64,000 bases of DNA, taken from NCBI GenBank assembly GCA_949130495.1, contig OX422222.1, forward strand, positions 278,494,109-278,558,108. Reading direction: 5' to 3'. This document shows, one piece after another, positions 35,651-47,862 of the stretch. Origin of the DNA: Sambucus nigra (Eukaryota > Streptophyta > Magnoliopsida > Dipsacales > Adoxaceae). Position numbers and translations under genes: made by a program. The notes beneath the pieces are model-generated. The model saw only the letters and a program-made list of their open reading frames with translations, was not told the origin of the DNA and did not search any database. Within the stretch, counting starts at the first letter, position 1; every line of letters begins with the position of its first letter.

Positions 35651-36786
35651 ATTCCTCCACGACGTGCACAACGGGTTCTTAGGGATGCAATGCCAGAACC
35701 ACAGCCCGCACCAGTTCAGGGCACGAAGAATGCCGTCGAGGTTGCAGCCATTATGGCCTAGGCGGTAAATGCCGCACTAGCCGTAGTTCAGCAGGCACCA
35801 CCTCAGGCGCCAGTAGTCGCGCCAGTTCAGGCACATGCATTCTCGTCTGCTTGGGAACGTGTACGTGATGCTTTTCAGAAAGCACATCCACCGGAGTTCG
35901 CAGGTAGCTCCGATGTTGTGGTTTCGAGTCAGTGGAGGAAAGACATTCAGCGGCACTTGAGGATGTATGAGTTCACCGATGTTCAGAAGCTGATACTAGC
36001 TACCTTCAAGCTAGTGGGGTCTGCACTGCAGTGGTGGGAGTCTATTACCACCGTGGAGGAGAGAGATACTCTCACGATCTAGGAGTTTTGGGTGCGGTTC
36101 GACCGTAAGTACTTTCCGTCAGCTGTTCACACGGAAATGAGGAGGAAGTTGATGAATCTTAGGCAGGAAGGTAAGACTGTGGCCGAGTATGAGGCCGAAT
36201 TCACAAATCTGTTGAATATTGTTCCGGATGAGATACCGACAGAAGAGAAGAAGATACAGAAATTTACAGACGGGTTGACTTGGAGGGTCTGTCAGCATTT
36301 GTTGGGGAATCTGTCTTTGCCATTTACTCTGATGTGGTTAACGCTGCACTGTTACACTGCCAGGATCACCACTTTCACATGCCTGAGTGAAAGAGATGGG
36401 GAGAGTCCATCCATCAGGTCAGGACTGGAGGACATGGTGCCAGTGGGGCACAATCTGTTCAGGGGCAGAGACAGGGTGACCAGGGTTCCCAACAGGGGGA
36501 TCACAAGAGGTTCAGATCGAGAAATTTCAGGCACGGACAGGGAGGTTTCCGACAGGGCCATCAGGGTCCGAACGGCCATTAGGGCCAGCTGGGTCATAAT
36601 GGTCAACAGCAGCAGGGCCAGCAGGGCCAGGGGAGGAACGGTAACGGCCACCAGGGCCAGGGGCAGCAGGGACAGAGAGGGGGAAACTTCCCGGGGAAGT
36701 GTTACGTTTGTGGAAAGACCGACCATAAACGCCAGGACTGTCCTGATAGGGGCAGGGGCCCGCAGCAGCAGCAGGGTGCTCGATAG
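35651..36786 (+). pseudogene. Chromovirus gag, broken
   Basis: Starts IPPRRAQRVLRD at 35651; relatives begin with Met at this point, so the start codon appears mutated to ATT. The capsid-like region has LQWWESI, then FDRKYFPSAVHTEMRRK and TVAEYEAEFTNL. Stops are TAG 35759 and TAG 36080. A frameshift near 36320 is followed by VVNAALLHCQDHHFHM in the new frame, TGA 36388, a Gln/Gly-rich stretch, the zinc knuckle CYVCGKTDHKRQDC (36700-36741) and TAG 36784. After the shift the frame is the same as protease, consistent with a single gag-pol polyprotein. Confidence 0.88.
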
Positions 36787-37959
36787 GAGCCGCAGAGACC
36801 TATGTTTCCCGCCGCCCTCCCGGCGCCACCACAGATGGAAGCATTACCACCCATTCCATCGGTCCCAGTTCAGTAGGGGCAGCTGCAGTATGGGAGAGTA
36901 TATCAGCTTCAGCAGGCCGCAGCCCCACTGGATCCACCAGCCATTGAGGGTATGTTCTCTATTCAGGGGACTATGGGGCGTATTTTGTTTGACACGGGGG
37001 CTACACACTGTTTTATTTCTATGAGATTTGCGCGCACCATTGGGTTATTAGACACCGCCGAGAGTACGGTTACTTGTGTAGATTCTCCGTTGAGTAAGGG
37101 TTCCGTGATTTCACGTGTGTGTAGAGGCGTGGGTATAGATATCGGGAGGTTTACTTTACCCGCGGATATGTTAGTATTAGAGATGACCGAGTATGATGCC
37201 ATTATTGGTATGGATTGGCTTGTTGCGTACCGAGCCATGATTGATTGTTTTAGTAGATGTATTATCTTTGCCATTCCCGGGCAGGAGATGTTTTTAGTGG
37301 CGATGCCTCGTCCTGCGGGAGGATCGTCCACTCATTTGTACTACATAGAGGAGGAGATCTCTAAGGAAGTGGTGATACCACTTGATTCGATACCCGTTGT
37401 TAGTGAGTTCGCCGATGTATTTAAGGATATACCTGGAATACCTCCGAGTAGAGAAATAGACTTTATGATCGACTTGACGCCGGGCACTCGGCCTATTGCC
37501 CGCACACCTTACCGTATGGCTCCAGTTGAGATGAGAGCGTTACGGGATCAGATTGAGCAGTTGTTGGGTCAGGGGTTTATACGGAGGAGTACTTCATCGT
37601 GGGGTGCCCCTGTGTTGTTCGTAAAGAAGAGGGATGGATCGTTGAGGTTGTGTGTGGATTACCGAGAGTTGAATAAGGTCACGATACGGAATAAATATCC
37701 GTTGCCCCGAATCGATGACTTATTCGACCAGTTGAGGGGAGCTTCTTTCTTCTCAAAGATTGATTTGCGATCGGGATACCATCAGTTGCGTATCAGGGAG
37801 GAGGACGTCTCGAAGACTGTGTTCTTAACGAGATATGGTTCCTACGAGTTTCGAGTTATGCCTTTTGGTTTGACCAATGCTCCAGCCGTGTTTATGGACT
37901 TGATGAATAGGGTATTCAGAGAATTCCTAGATCAGTTCGTCATTGTCTTCATTTGTTGA
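36787..37959 (+). pseudogene. Chromovirus protease and N-terminal RT
   Basis: Same frame as the gag zinc knuckle. After TAG 36874 comes the aspartic protease ([12 protein letters not shown], Asp at 36991; IIGMDWL), a linker, then [82 protein letters not shown]. The frame ends at TGA 37957-37959, created by one extra base at about 37954. This falls inside the catalytic motif: FVIVFI is followed by a displaced Val-Asp instead of Asp-Asp. Confidence 0.92.
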
Positions 37960-38986
37960 TATTCTGGTTTACTCCCAGACAGAGGAGGAGCACGCCGAGC
38001 ATTTGAGGTAGGTTTTGCAGATGCTACGTCAGAACGAGCTGTATGCAAAATATGAGAAGTGCGGGTTTTGGTAGAAGGAGGTTCAATTTTTGGGGCACAT
38101 TATTTCCGACCGGGGGATATCTGTTGATCCGGGGAAGGTATCTGCGGTGAGGGAGTGGGGACAGCCCACGACACCGACTGAGATCCGTAGTTTCTTGGGC
38201 CTAGCAGGATACTACAGGAGGTTCATTCGGGGTTTCTCCAAGATAGCAGGTCCTTTGACACATCTAACTCGTAAGGGTGTGCCATTCATCTGGAGTGATG
38301 CCTGTCAGTTGGCATTTGATGAGTTGAAGGATAAGTTGACCTCAACACCTGTGTTAGCATTGCCGAGACCGGGAGTTGAGTATCTAGTCTACACCGATGC
38401 GTCCTTACAAGGACTTGGAGGTGTATTGCAGCAGGAGAGTCAGGCCATAGCTTATGCTTCCCGTAAGCTAAAGCCTCACGAGAATAATTACCCCACCCAT
38501 GAGTTGGAGTTAGAGGCAGTGGTATTTGCCCTTAGGATTTGGAGACATTACCTTTTGGGGGAGAAGTTTCGATTGTTCACAGACCACAAGTCCCTACAGT
38601 ACATATTCACGCAGAAGGAGTTGAATATGCGGCAACGGAGGTGGCTTGAGTTTGTGAAGGACTATCAGTTTGATATCCAATATCACCCGGGGAAGGCTAA
38701 CATGGTAGTAGACGCGTTGAGCCGTAGGCCAGTAAATGAGGTGGCAGAGGTGTGGAAGGCAAAGTGGAAAGAGTTGGGACACCAGGATGCAGTGGCCCGA
38801 TCATTCATGTCGGTGATGACTGTTACACCGCAGATTGTCACGAGAGTGGTAAAGGCACAAGCAGATGACTCGTTATGTCAGGAAAAAATAGTTCGATTAT
38901 TAGCAGAGGGAGCTGAATCCTATACCGTTAGCTCAGACGGGGGATTACGCTTCAATGGTAGACTGGTAGTTCCGGAAGGGGAGTAA
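37960..38986 (+). pseudogene. Chromovirus RT thumb and RNase H
   Basis: New frame after the catalytic-site frameshift: ILVYSQTEEEHAEHLR, then stops TAG 38009 and TAG 38072, then [19 protein letters not shown] and [12 protein letters not shown]. RNase H follows ([49 protein letters not shown]) with its four acidic residues present. The frame stops at 38984-38986 just before the integrase zinc module, where a further frameshift of one or two bases must be assumed. Confidence 0.92.
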
Positions 38987-39003
38987 CTGCGTGACACGAG
39001 GTA

Positions 39004-40281
39004 ATGGCAGAGTCGCACGGCTCACGGTTCGCGGTACATCCCGGTGGGGATAAAATGTACCAAGATATGAGACGTCAGTATTGGTGGAGCAAGATGAAGA
39101 GAGATATTGCCGTGTTTGTTTCCAAATGCGCCACTTGTCAGCTGGTAAAAGTGGACCATCAGAGACCGGCAGGACTTCTACAACCAATAGAGGTCCCAAT
39201 GTGGATGTGGGAGAGCATATCCATGGACTTTATCACGGGGTTACCTACGTCACAAAGGGGTCACGACTCCATTTGGGTAATTGTGGACAGGTTGACCAAG
39301 GTTGCTCATTTTCTACCCGTAAGGACAGACTACGCTACAGGACAGTATGCCCAGCTTTTTATGGCAGAAATAGTGAGACTTCACGATGTACCCCTAAATA
39401 TCGTGTCTGACAGAGACAAGATATTTGTTTCGCAGTTTTGGGAGAGTTTTCAGTAGGCCATGGGCACGGAATTGCGGTTGAGTACGGCATATCACCCGCA
39501 GACCGATGGGCAAACCTAGCGTACAAACCAGATGTTGGAGGACATGTTGCGTATGTGCATCATTGATTTCGGGGGTGGATGGGAGCAGTATCTTCCACTG
39601 GTAGAGTTTTCTTACAACAACTCCTACCAGTTCACCATTGGCATGGCTCCATTTGAGGCGTTGTACGGTAGACCTTGTCGTTCCCCAGCGTGTTGGTTGG
39701 AGGTGGGGGACAACAAACTACTTGGGCCGGAAGTAATTCAAGATACTTCGGCGAGGATATAATTGATACGGAATCGCATTCGGGTAGCTCAGGATCGGCA
39801 GAATAGCTATGCTGATGCAAAGAGGTTCTTCAGGGAGTTCCAAGTGGGGGACCAGGTTTTACTCAGAATATCTCCTATGAAGGGGATTATGCGATTTGGG
39901 AAGAAAGGGAAGTTGGCACCGAGATACGTGGGGCCATTCCCTATCATCGAGCAGATTAGGTCTGTTGCATATAGACTTGGGTTACCGGAGCATTTGCATC
40001 GGATTCATGATGTGTTTCATATTTCCTCGTTAAGGAAATATCTTAGAGACGATTTGGCTCATTCTAACATTGCTTTGGAGGACATCGATCTCCAACCCGA
40101 TAGCTCCTATGAGGAGGGGCCAATTGCTATTTTGGACCGAAGTGAGAGAAAACTGCGGTTAAAGATAGTTCCGTTAGTACGTGTTCAATGGCGACATCAT
40201 ATAGTCGAGGAGTCCACATGGGAGCGCGAGGATGAGATGCGCGAACGTTATCCAGATTTGTTCTTACCAGGTACTTTCTAG
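39004..40281 (+). pseudogene. Chromovirus integrase and chromodomain
   Basis: HHCC module (SHGSRFAVHPGGDKMYQDM to KCATCQ), then the catalytic core with Asp in SMDFITGLP and Asp in VSDRDKIF. The third catalytic residue, Glu in the GQTER motif of relatives, is a stop codon here (TAG 39517-39519). Other stops are TAG 39454 and TAA 39760. The C-terminal part has GPFPIIEQI (GPY/F domain) and [16 protein letters not shown]. It ends in a chromodomain of the Tekay type ([18 protein letters not shown], then MRERYPDLF). Chromodomains of this group direct integration to heterochromatin, fitting insertion into other repeats. Confidence 0.93.
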
Positions 40282-40310
40282 TTCCGAATTTCGGGACGAA
40301 ATTCTGTTAT

Positions 40311-40323
40311 TAGGGGGGAAGTA
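40311..40323 (+). other. Polypurine tract of the chromovirus
   Basis: TAGGGGGGAAGTA immediately upstream of the 3' LTR. Confidence 0.88.
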
Positions 40324-43202
40324 TGTAATACCCCGTATTTTTATGATATTTATTTATGGGATTAATTGAATTAAATGTGTATTAATTGGAAATTAATCCG
40401 GATAAAAATACTAGCGAGATGCGAGTTGGTATTTGATTTTAATGAGTATATATGGCTATATATGAATATTGAATTATGAAATTTGTCGTGAGATTGAAAT
40501 ACGGCAATTGGGAAACTTTATTGAGACGCGTGTGACAGTCGCGTCAGGAATATATTTATTTTAATTAAAAAGGTGAATTTTACTTCTATTAATCGTATGG
40601 TCATTTTGAGTGCGCCAACGCATCCGGAAGGGTCGAAATAGTCAGAAAACACTAGCCGAGGGTTTAGTTTGGGTCCCGAGGCATTTTTAGGCCATACCGG
40701 TAACGAAAAAGGGTATTTTGGAAATTTTGGAATTTTGGGAATTAAAACCCACGAAAATTAGGAATTAAAAATTTGATTTGGACTTTACCCACTAAACCCA
40801 CTAACTACACCTTATGACTTAATGGGCTACGGGGGTTATCGGAATGAGTTTTGAAAGAGCTTCCTAGGACAACCTTAACCACCATTATCATCCTTAGAGA
40901 AAAAGCTGGTAGAGAGAGAAAGAAAGGGAAATTCTGCAGAGAGAGAGAGAGAACAGAGCAACCTTCATCAATCCAACACCAAATTCAGAGAAAGATTAGA
41001 GGCAAGTGGTTTAATTTCATTTTTTTGCAAAGAATGCTTCTTCCATGCGTAGGAAATTTATGAAATTGTATTGTTCTTGGAGAATGATGAAAACAAATTG
41101 AATTGAATTTAGAGATTTATAATTTTATGAATAGATTGCATGTGGATCAATGTTAGGGTGATTATTCAGATGAAAATACATCTTTTATATCATAAAAACG
41201 GATTTAGTTATGTCTATGGGTGAATATAATTTTCTACGGTTCATGTTCAAGGGATTTGGGGAAAACTGAGGGGATTTGAGAATTTGATGATGTTTAGGAA
41301 GATTTGGCCCTATAATAATGTTTAATTATGACCTACGTATGTTTAGGGTGTATTAGAAACCTTAAATTGCTGTTGGGACGAATTGTATATGGGATTAGAG
41401 GCGTAGAAAGTTGGGAAAATGAAAAAAGGGAAATTCTAGGCTCGAAACTGGCCTCTTGTTAGAAGACCTGCCCAGGTCGTTCGAACGAGCTCGTTCGAAC
41501 GAGCTTCTAACGAGTTGACAGTTTGCCTTCTAACGAGAGGGATGTTCATTCGATGCCTTTCGTTCGAACGAGATCTCGTTAGATGCCCAGTTCGTTCGAA
41601 CGAACTCTCGTTCGAACAACCTCGTTCGAACGAGACTTCTAACTAGCTGACAGTTTAGGCTTTTTGGCCTGTTTTGTTTTCGTGTGTCCCGTAAACTAGT
41701 TTAATTGTAGAGATAACATTCCCTTGATGATAAATTGATATAGTTGGGATATATTGAGGAGTAAAAACCTAGAAGTGTGATTTGTATTGAGTGGAAATTG
41801 TGGAATAGGACGTGAGTGACTATTACGATGCGAGAGTTATGATGGTAAATAATTGAATTAACCGGGAACATGTGAATATAGCTAAGAGGTGTGCATGCTT
41901 AGTGTATATATAATTTTATGTGTATGACATAACTACCATACTTGCTATCACGGGAGGTTTACGTTCGCTTAGGGCCATCAATTCCTTGTGTTGCCCGGAT
42001 TTAGATTGGTACCTCGAGAACATAGGTCAGAGAAGGAATTATTGGGAAGTTAATAAGTCTGCTGATCATGGGAGCGTAGGTATGTGCGTGACCCATGTGA
42101 TGTGACTGTGTTCGCATCCATTGTTTGTGATTGTTGTTATCTGAGAACGATTCCTGAGAGATTCGGAATGCGTGATCCTTATGTACGTGATGTACCGGGA
42201 TGGATAGCAGAGTATGTGTGCACCGCATCTTAGTCTCGGGGTGCTTGTGTTGTATATTTATGACGTGAATAATATACACTTAAATAATGAGAACTTTCAT
42301 GTTGGTATTGTGAGTATAATTATGGTAATGTTTTGAGAATATATAACGGGATAACTGGAAGTGAATTGTATTGTTAATAATTGAGAATCCGAGTTTAAGT
42401 AAAGCCCTCTAGTTAATTTATAATGCTAGAATTGTATAATGGGAATCGAGTAGTAAGGGGTAGAACTTATTACGGTTTGGTTATATATGCATGTCACTTA
42501 GATGGGTACGGTACGTTGGGAGTGCACAATTAGTCGAGAGGTGAGAATTTCATGTGAGTGCACGTCCTAACATGTATTTTACATTCATTGTTTTAATGTT
42601 ATTAAAACACTTGCTATTTTTAAAATACTCCCCACTTTCGGGCTCTGACCAATTTGCTTTCAAATCTATTTTTGTAAAAACCATTCTAGGTGCCCATCCA
42701 CAAGGACACCATGCTAAGGATCCTCATTCAGGTGACGAGCTATAGCTGTTTGTGGAAGTTACAGGACTTTGCTAGTAGACGCTTCATCTATCTTGACTCT
42801 ATATTCAGCTTTCATCAGTTGTAGGGCATGTCGCCCATTTCTATTAGAAACATTTCCTATTTCAGATTTTCAGACTTTTGGCATGTAATTAATTCAGGAT
42901 ACATTGTTTTACTTATTCAGTTGTGGGATTGTTGTGAGGTGTTTTTCCTCCGGACTTATTATTATTTTGTTGGTTATTCTATTGCTTCGTTATGGTGAAT
43001 GGTTGTTATTCTTTCATTATCCTTTTACTGTATGTTAATCAGACTTAATTTAAAATTTGACATCTTACTTTTTAAATACTAGGTGGTTAGTAACTTTTTA
43101 AAATGTTTTCGAAAGTGATGCTGTTAACTGAACCCACTTGGCATTTTGTATTAATTTAATAAAGGAGTAGCTACCCGGTATTTAATTAGTCGGGGTGTCA
43201 CA
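40324..43202 (+). repeat. Chromovirus 3' LTR
   Basis: 2,879 bp, aligns end to end with 32589-35467 with a few small indels (for example an extra ACTAAACCC-type insertion near 40790 and a loss near 41750). Confidence 0.95.
41448..41645. repeat. Palindrome cluster TTCGAA, 3' LTR
   Basis: Six TTCGAA cores in about 150 bp (41480, 41494, 41563, 41595, 41611, 41625). 41477-41502 is a perfect 26-bp palindrome with core TTCGAACGAGCTCGTTCGAA; 41589-41606 is a perfect 18-bp palindrome. Confidence 0.95.
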
Positions 43203-43871
43203 TATTTTCTTTAACAAAACATATAACTTTTCAAAAGCCAGTTTTATTATCATAAAAATACTTTTTCGTTTCAAAATATCCCATTTCCCTTTTTATATTC
43301 TAGAAATGTTTTTAAAAGCCATTTTCATTATCATAAAAATGATTTTACCATATCATATGCTTCCATATCCCTTCTGCCATCCGGGAGTGTTACCGAAGCC
43401 AAAACCTTTATCCCATTTCCCTTCTTCCATCCGAGAAATGTAAATTAAAGTCAATTTATTATCATAAATTGCTTTAATATATAACGTGTTCTAAGACCGC
43501 CGGTACGGCGCGCCCCTAAATGACCATCATCTTCCACTGCCTATCAATTACGACACCTGGGCACCTATACGCAACACGTCGGGAAGCAGCCATATGCCTG
43601 TGGGCTAGTCATAACCACACCCCAAGTTACCTAACCATCGCAGAAAACGTAACATAACATAAACGCTCATATTGCCTAGAGGACTATATCCACCCTACAT
43701 TCATTAGTCAGGGCGCTTCACCTCACGCACGAACTTCCCTTATGATGTCATTTAGAGAGGGTGTTGACTATAAATCCTTAATTATGAAAATCATTTCTTT
43801 TTCCATTTTGAAAACATTCATATTTTATTTTCAAAATCATTTATCTCAAATTATATATATACTTTAATCAC

Positions 43872-43980
<109 letters not shown>

Positions 43981-44363
43981 CTCCTCGAATATATACAAAT
44001 GGCCATATTTGCCAATTTCATCTAGCGATGACCAATAATCCCAAGGATTCTCTCAAAGAATCATAATCATGCGTTCATATTCGCATGATACTAAACCCAA
44101 AGTATTTCCTCACTTTGATTCTAATAAATACCTTATTCTCATTTAAGGAGTTATACATAAACCCGAATGTCTCTTGTCCCAAAACATTAATTAACTCCAT
44201 ACCTCGGATCACACTCTAAATAAATTCGAGGTTTAATTATCCTCAACTCATCATCTCGGAGTCCTAACATCCCATTTAGAAACTCCTATAATAATCTCCA
44301 AAATCATAATTTAAGTCTCCTTAAACTTAAAAGGAGAAAACCTCAAAAATTTTCCAGGACCGA

Positions 44364-44494
44364 ATTGATTCGGCCCGCCCGAATCGATTCGCTGGCCACC
44401 GAATAGATTCGCCCTGTCCAAATCGATTCGAAATGGTTCTACTTTCAAACTGTCTCTTACTGAATCGATTCGGTTGGTCCGAATCGATTCGACT
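44364..44494. repeat. Palindrome cluster CGAATCGATTCG, left LTR copy
   Basis: Repeated 12-bp palindromes and near-copies at about 19-20 bp spacing, about 1.28-1.41 kb from the 5' end of the LTR (minus strand). A second small group lies at 44825-44870. Confidence 0.9.
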
Positions 44495-45778
44495 TGTCTG
44501 AAAATCCCAAATTTGCATAGGTTTTATATATATCCCCAAAACCCCAAACTCAATTCAATCTCCATTTTAATTAGAACTCAGATTTATTTCAACGAACCCA
44601 AGGTTTTCATATCTCCTCAAGTCCTTTAGAGGTCATAACCCTCTTTTTGGGAACCCCTAATATTTAACTCCAAATAATTCTAGTATTAGTTTATGATTAA
44701 CTATTTCGATCTCGGACAGCTTTCCGTAGAAAAATCACTATAAATCCAAAAAAAATCAGAAAAATACGCGGTCGGCGCCCACGTGACCACGTCGAAGAGA
44801 TCTGTAATTTGTTTTTGACCAAGAGACGAATCGATTCGCCCTAACCGTATTGATTCGGTTAACACGCAGGTTTTACTATTCATCATCTTCTCCGAGACGG
44901 TTTCGGCCATTAAAGCTTCTCCCAAGCTTTTATCGCCTCACCAAACGTCTTACAACCTCAAACAACTACAAATACACATATATTAAGGGTTATAAACATC
45001 CTAGAACCCTAAACCACCAATTAATTTAGGTTAAAACCTAAGTTTCCCCAATTAACAAATTTTAGGGGTTTATTCGTTTTAACTCCCGAAAACCCATTTT
45101 ATTCACGAATACCCAACCCAAAATCTTTAGGGTTTGTTTATACCAAACTAAGATATGAGATTTATGCTCAAAAGTAAATAAAGAAAGTAAACACTTGCCT
45201 CGTGGATATAATCCGATGACCTCGAGTCGAATCCCGCGGAGTTTGGCCGGAATCTCCCCGTTCTCCTCTTTTTCTCTCCTCCTCTTTCTCTTCTCTCTCT
45301 TTTCTTTATTTCTTTCTCTTTTCTTCCTTCTCTCCCTCTTTATATAGAGAGAAAAGGATTTAACCCCCTAAAACCCAAAAATGACTCCTTCACTCAATTA
45401 CGAGCCTATTTAACTCCAAAATTCCCCGAAACTCAATTTCGACAATTGGACACTCTTTTCCGACTATCTCGGACATTTCGAGACTCACGGTGCAGTAGAA
45501 ATTCCCATCGGATGTACTTGACCGCAAATCACTATTCTAGCCCATAAAATTTAATGCGGGTTTTCTAATCAAAACCTTACCTCTCTTGTCGCTATACTCC
45601 ACGGCGACATATAATTAAAATACTTCAACCTATTTAGTCCAAAAAATAATCACAACCCCCATCGAAAATCATTAAATCCTCGAGAATACCCAAGATCATT
45701 ATTTCAAGAAAGTCTCCAAATTGCCAATTTATATCCAAGTATGGAATTTAATTGTCTCCAAAAGGACGGGTTGTTACA

Positions 45779-45790
45779 TACTCCCCCCCT
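45779..45790 (-). other. Polypurine tract of the LARD-like element
   Basis: The minus strand reads AGGGGGGGAGTA immediately before the 3' LTR. Confidence 0.85.
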
Positions 45791-47850
45791 TACAACGGAA
45801 TTTCGTCCTCGAAATTCAGATACAACCTACACCGTAAATCCTAGAATCGCTCCAAATCCTAATACCTAAAGGGGAACGACACTAACCCAATGGTTCCCAA
45901 CCATATACCATACTGCTACCACGGTTGTAAAGTGAGCACTCATCATTTCTAGTGCTTCTCGGCATAAACTTCAAATTTACATACCACGCCTCTTCTATTT
46001 CAGGCGGTATATAAACCAACTTACTAAAGTGCCCATACACCTTTCTAACCCATGAACCTATGCACATCCATAGTGAATGTTCGACACGTAACACTCTCTC
46101 CCAATAAGGGTCTCCTTTCCTCGGTGTAATAATCACACAAGGGTCCTCCCAACCTGCAAAATCCAATTCTCCTAACCTCGGCGTCACTAATTCTACTAAA
46201 CTTACATCCTAACAATGCTACGGTCTATGCGTCACCCTACCTATGCGAGATGACTATAATCCTAAATATATCCCTAGTGCACAAGTCCTCTCTCAACTTT
46301 CGGCATTTGCTTGGTTTCATGCGTGGGATGTCTCGCCGAAGCGAAATCCAAACAAGGACCCCTCCCGTTACACTACTCCATCGCATTGTTGATCATCGAG
46401 ATATAGCGACCTAAGGCACACAAGCGGGACGTCCTAAATCCTACCTACGCTAACCTATGAACGCATTTCTACTATTCTATCCTTCCGCCCATACGAAAGG
46501 AAACCTAACTAATCAAAGTGCCCACTTTCTGTAAAAGTGTCACGAACATTACACTCGAAACATAATTTATCAAAGTTTGCCTTTTCATTAAGGCTGGCTA
46601 TGATCCTCAAATCAATTTCTCTAAGTCCTACTCCACCCACCTACTTGTGGCGAGAGGACCACTTTAGTGCTTTTCCATAGCACAATATTCCCATAAACAT
46701 ACCCTCATCAGATTACTCATAGTCTATAGCGGCTCATCCACACTATAAGACTTTTTCGCAAAACCAACACCCTTGCATCCCCTAACATCTCTCCACTCCC
46801 AACGCCATTAAGATTCATGTGTGGAGCGTCTTGCAAAGAGAAATCCAAACAAGGAACCCCTCCACACACTCCTACTTAACTGCGTCGGTCATGTAAGTTC
46901 GTTATTTAAAACATGCAACCGGGATAACCCTATCCCCTATTCCAATAAAAAGGTGATCCTAACTCCTATCTCTAACTAAGAGTCACACCACCCAGCGCAT
47001 CGCAATACACTCAGTCTCTGCGCAATTAATAATGAGCTTAGACTCACAGCTCAGCAATTAACCCGGCACACCTAAAATTATATCTATAAGGTCGCCACAT
47101 ACTCAAATCACGATAATGAAACCTATGCTCATCGAAGTTCCATCTACCCATAACAATAAAGGAGAACTCAACCTGTATCTAGGTGAGACACCTCAATAAC
47201 AACCCGTTCCACCCTGGAACTGCGGACACGATAGTCTTGCCATCATTAGCCTGCTATCGCTCCAAACAACCAATAACCTCACTATACTCGTATAACACAT
47301 ATAAAACGAGTATGACAAACCAAATATATATACATATATATTCAATATATCAACACCCGCCTTTATATAGAGAATGAAGGAAAATAAAACTCCGCTACTG
47401 CGGAAAACACATAGGCATACATGATATAATGTTATCAAAATCGCCACAAAACTCAAATTACACACACGAGTCTAGGGCTAACGAACACCGCGACTTTATC
47501 TAGTCACACAAATTATACCTCCTTCATTGAGGTCAAACTCATAATAATCACTTTACCCTGCTCCTTACAATCATCTTACTAGTCCTCATAACTTCTTCAT
47601 TAGAAGGAAATTCCACTACAAGCTTCAACCTTATAGCTCCAACTAAGCTCCACCTCCTTCCACCATCCAAGCTCCGCACACGATTCTCGAACGAGCGCAT
47701 AAAAGATTTACATAATCTTATACTATGGCAGGAGAACGAAATCTCACAAGAGAAATCAACAATCCTAATCCCGAGGCTCTATATCAAATCGAGAGCAACA
47801 CTGAAAGCGTAGTACGTTTGCACATATTCCTAAGGACACTAAAACCTGAT
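45791..47850 (-). other. Short non-coding interior of the LARD-like element
   Basis: About 2.06 kb with no gag or pol motif. Two copies of a roughly 45-bp motif (GAAATCCAAACAAGGANCCC core, at 46318-46370 and 46812-46865) also found in the LTRs (32310-32360 and 48612-48665) are the main recognisable structure. Confidence 0.7.
45882..46187 (-). CDS. Unrecognised 101-aa ORF, sense orientation in LARD-like element
   Basis: ATG 46187 to a stop at 45882, about 90 bp before the polypurine tract. The peptide is Trp-rich (about 7 Trp) and starts MTPRLGELDFAGWEDP. I do not recognise it. It is the longest sense-strand frame in an otherwise non-coding interior and may be chance or a relic of a lost domain. 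Confidence 0.25.
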   Translation of the reverse strand: MTPRLGELDFAGWEDPCVIITPRKGDPYWERVLRVEHSLWMCIGSWVRKVYGHFSKLVYIPPEIEEAWYVNLKFMPRSTRNDECSLYNRGSSMVYGWEPLG

Positions 47851-47862
47851 GCTCTGATACCA
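47851..47862 (-). other. Primer-binding site of the LARD-like element (initiator Met)
   Basis: The minus strand reads TGGTATCAGAGC two bases inside the 5' LTR, the common plant primer site complementary to initiator methionine tRNA. The same site is used by the nested chromovirus. Confidence 0.92.

Larger units (their letters stand above)
32589..43202 (+). mobile_element. Ty3/gypsy chromovirus, Tekay/Del clade
   Basis: 10,614-bp element inserted in the left LTR of the LARD-like element. LTRs are 32589-35467 and 40324-43202 (both 2,879 bp, TGTAATACCCC to GTGTCACA). Flanks GATTT (32584-32588) and TATTT (43203-43207) are a 5-bp duplication with one mismatch. An initiator-Met primer site follows the 5' LTR, and a polypurine tract precedes the 3' LTR. 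Gag, protease, RT, RNase H, integrase and a C-terminal chromodomain follow in the chromovirus order. About ten mismatches are seen in the first 330 bp of the LTR pair. The coding region has about 11 stops and at least three frameshifts, so the copy is inactive. Confidence 0.93.

Noticed and set aside
36352..36726. 124-codon minus-strand ORF opposite gag
   Set aside because: Shadow of the Gln/Gly-rich gag region; the plus-strand zinc knuckle explains the sequence.
32589..43202. Possible endogenous pararetrovirus
   Set aside because: LTRs, target duplication, integrase and chromodomain are present, and no movement or coat protein motif was seen, so it is a Ty3 chromovirus.
47183..47465. Short overlapping ORFs in the LARD-like interior
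   Set aside because: Both strands open over the same AT-rich stretch, no motif; treated as chance.
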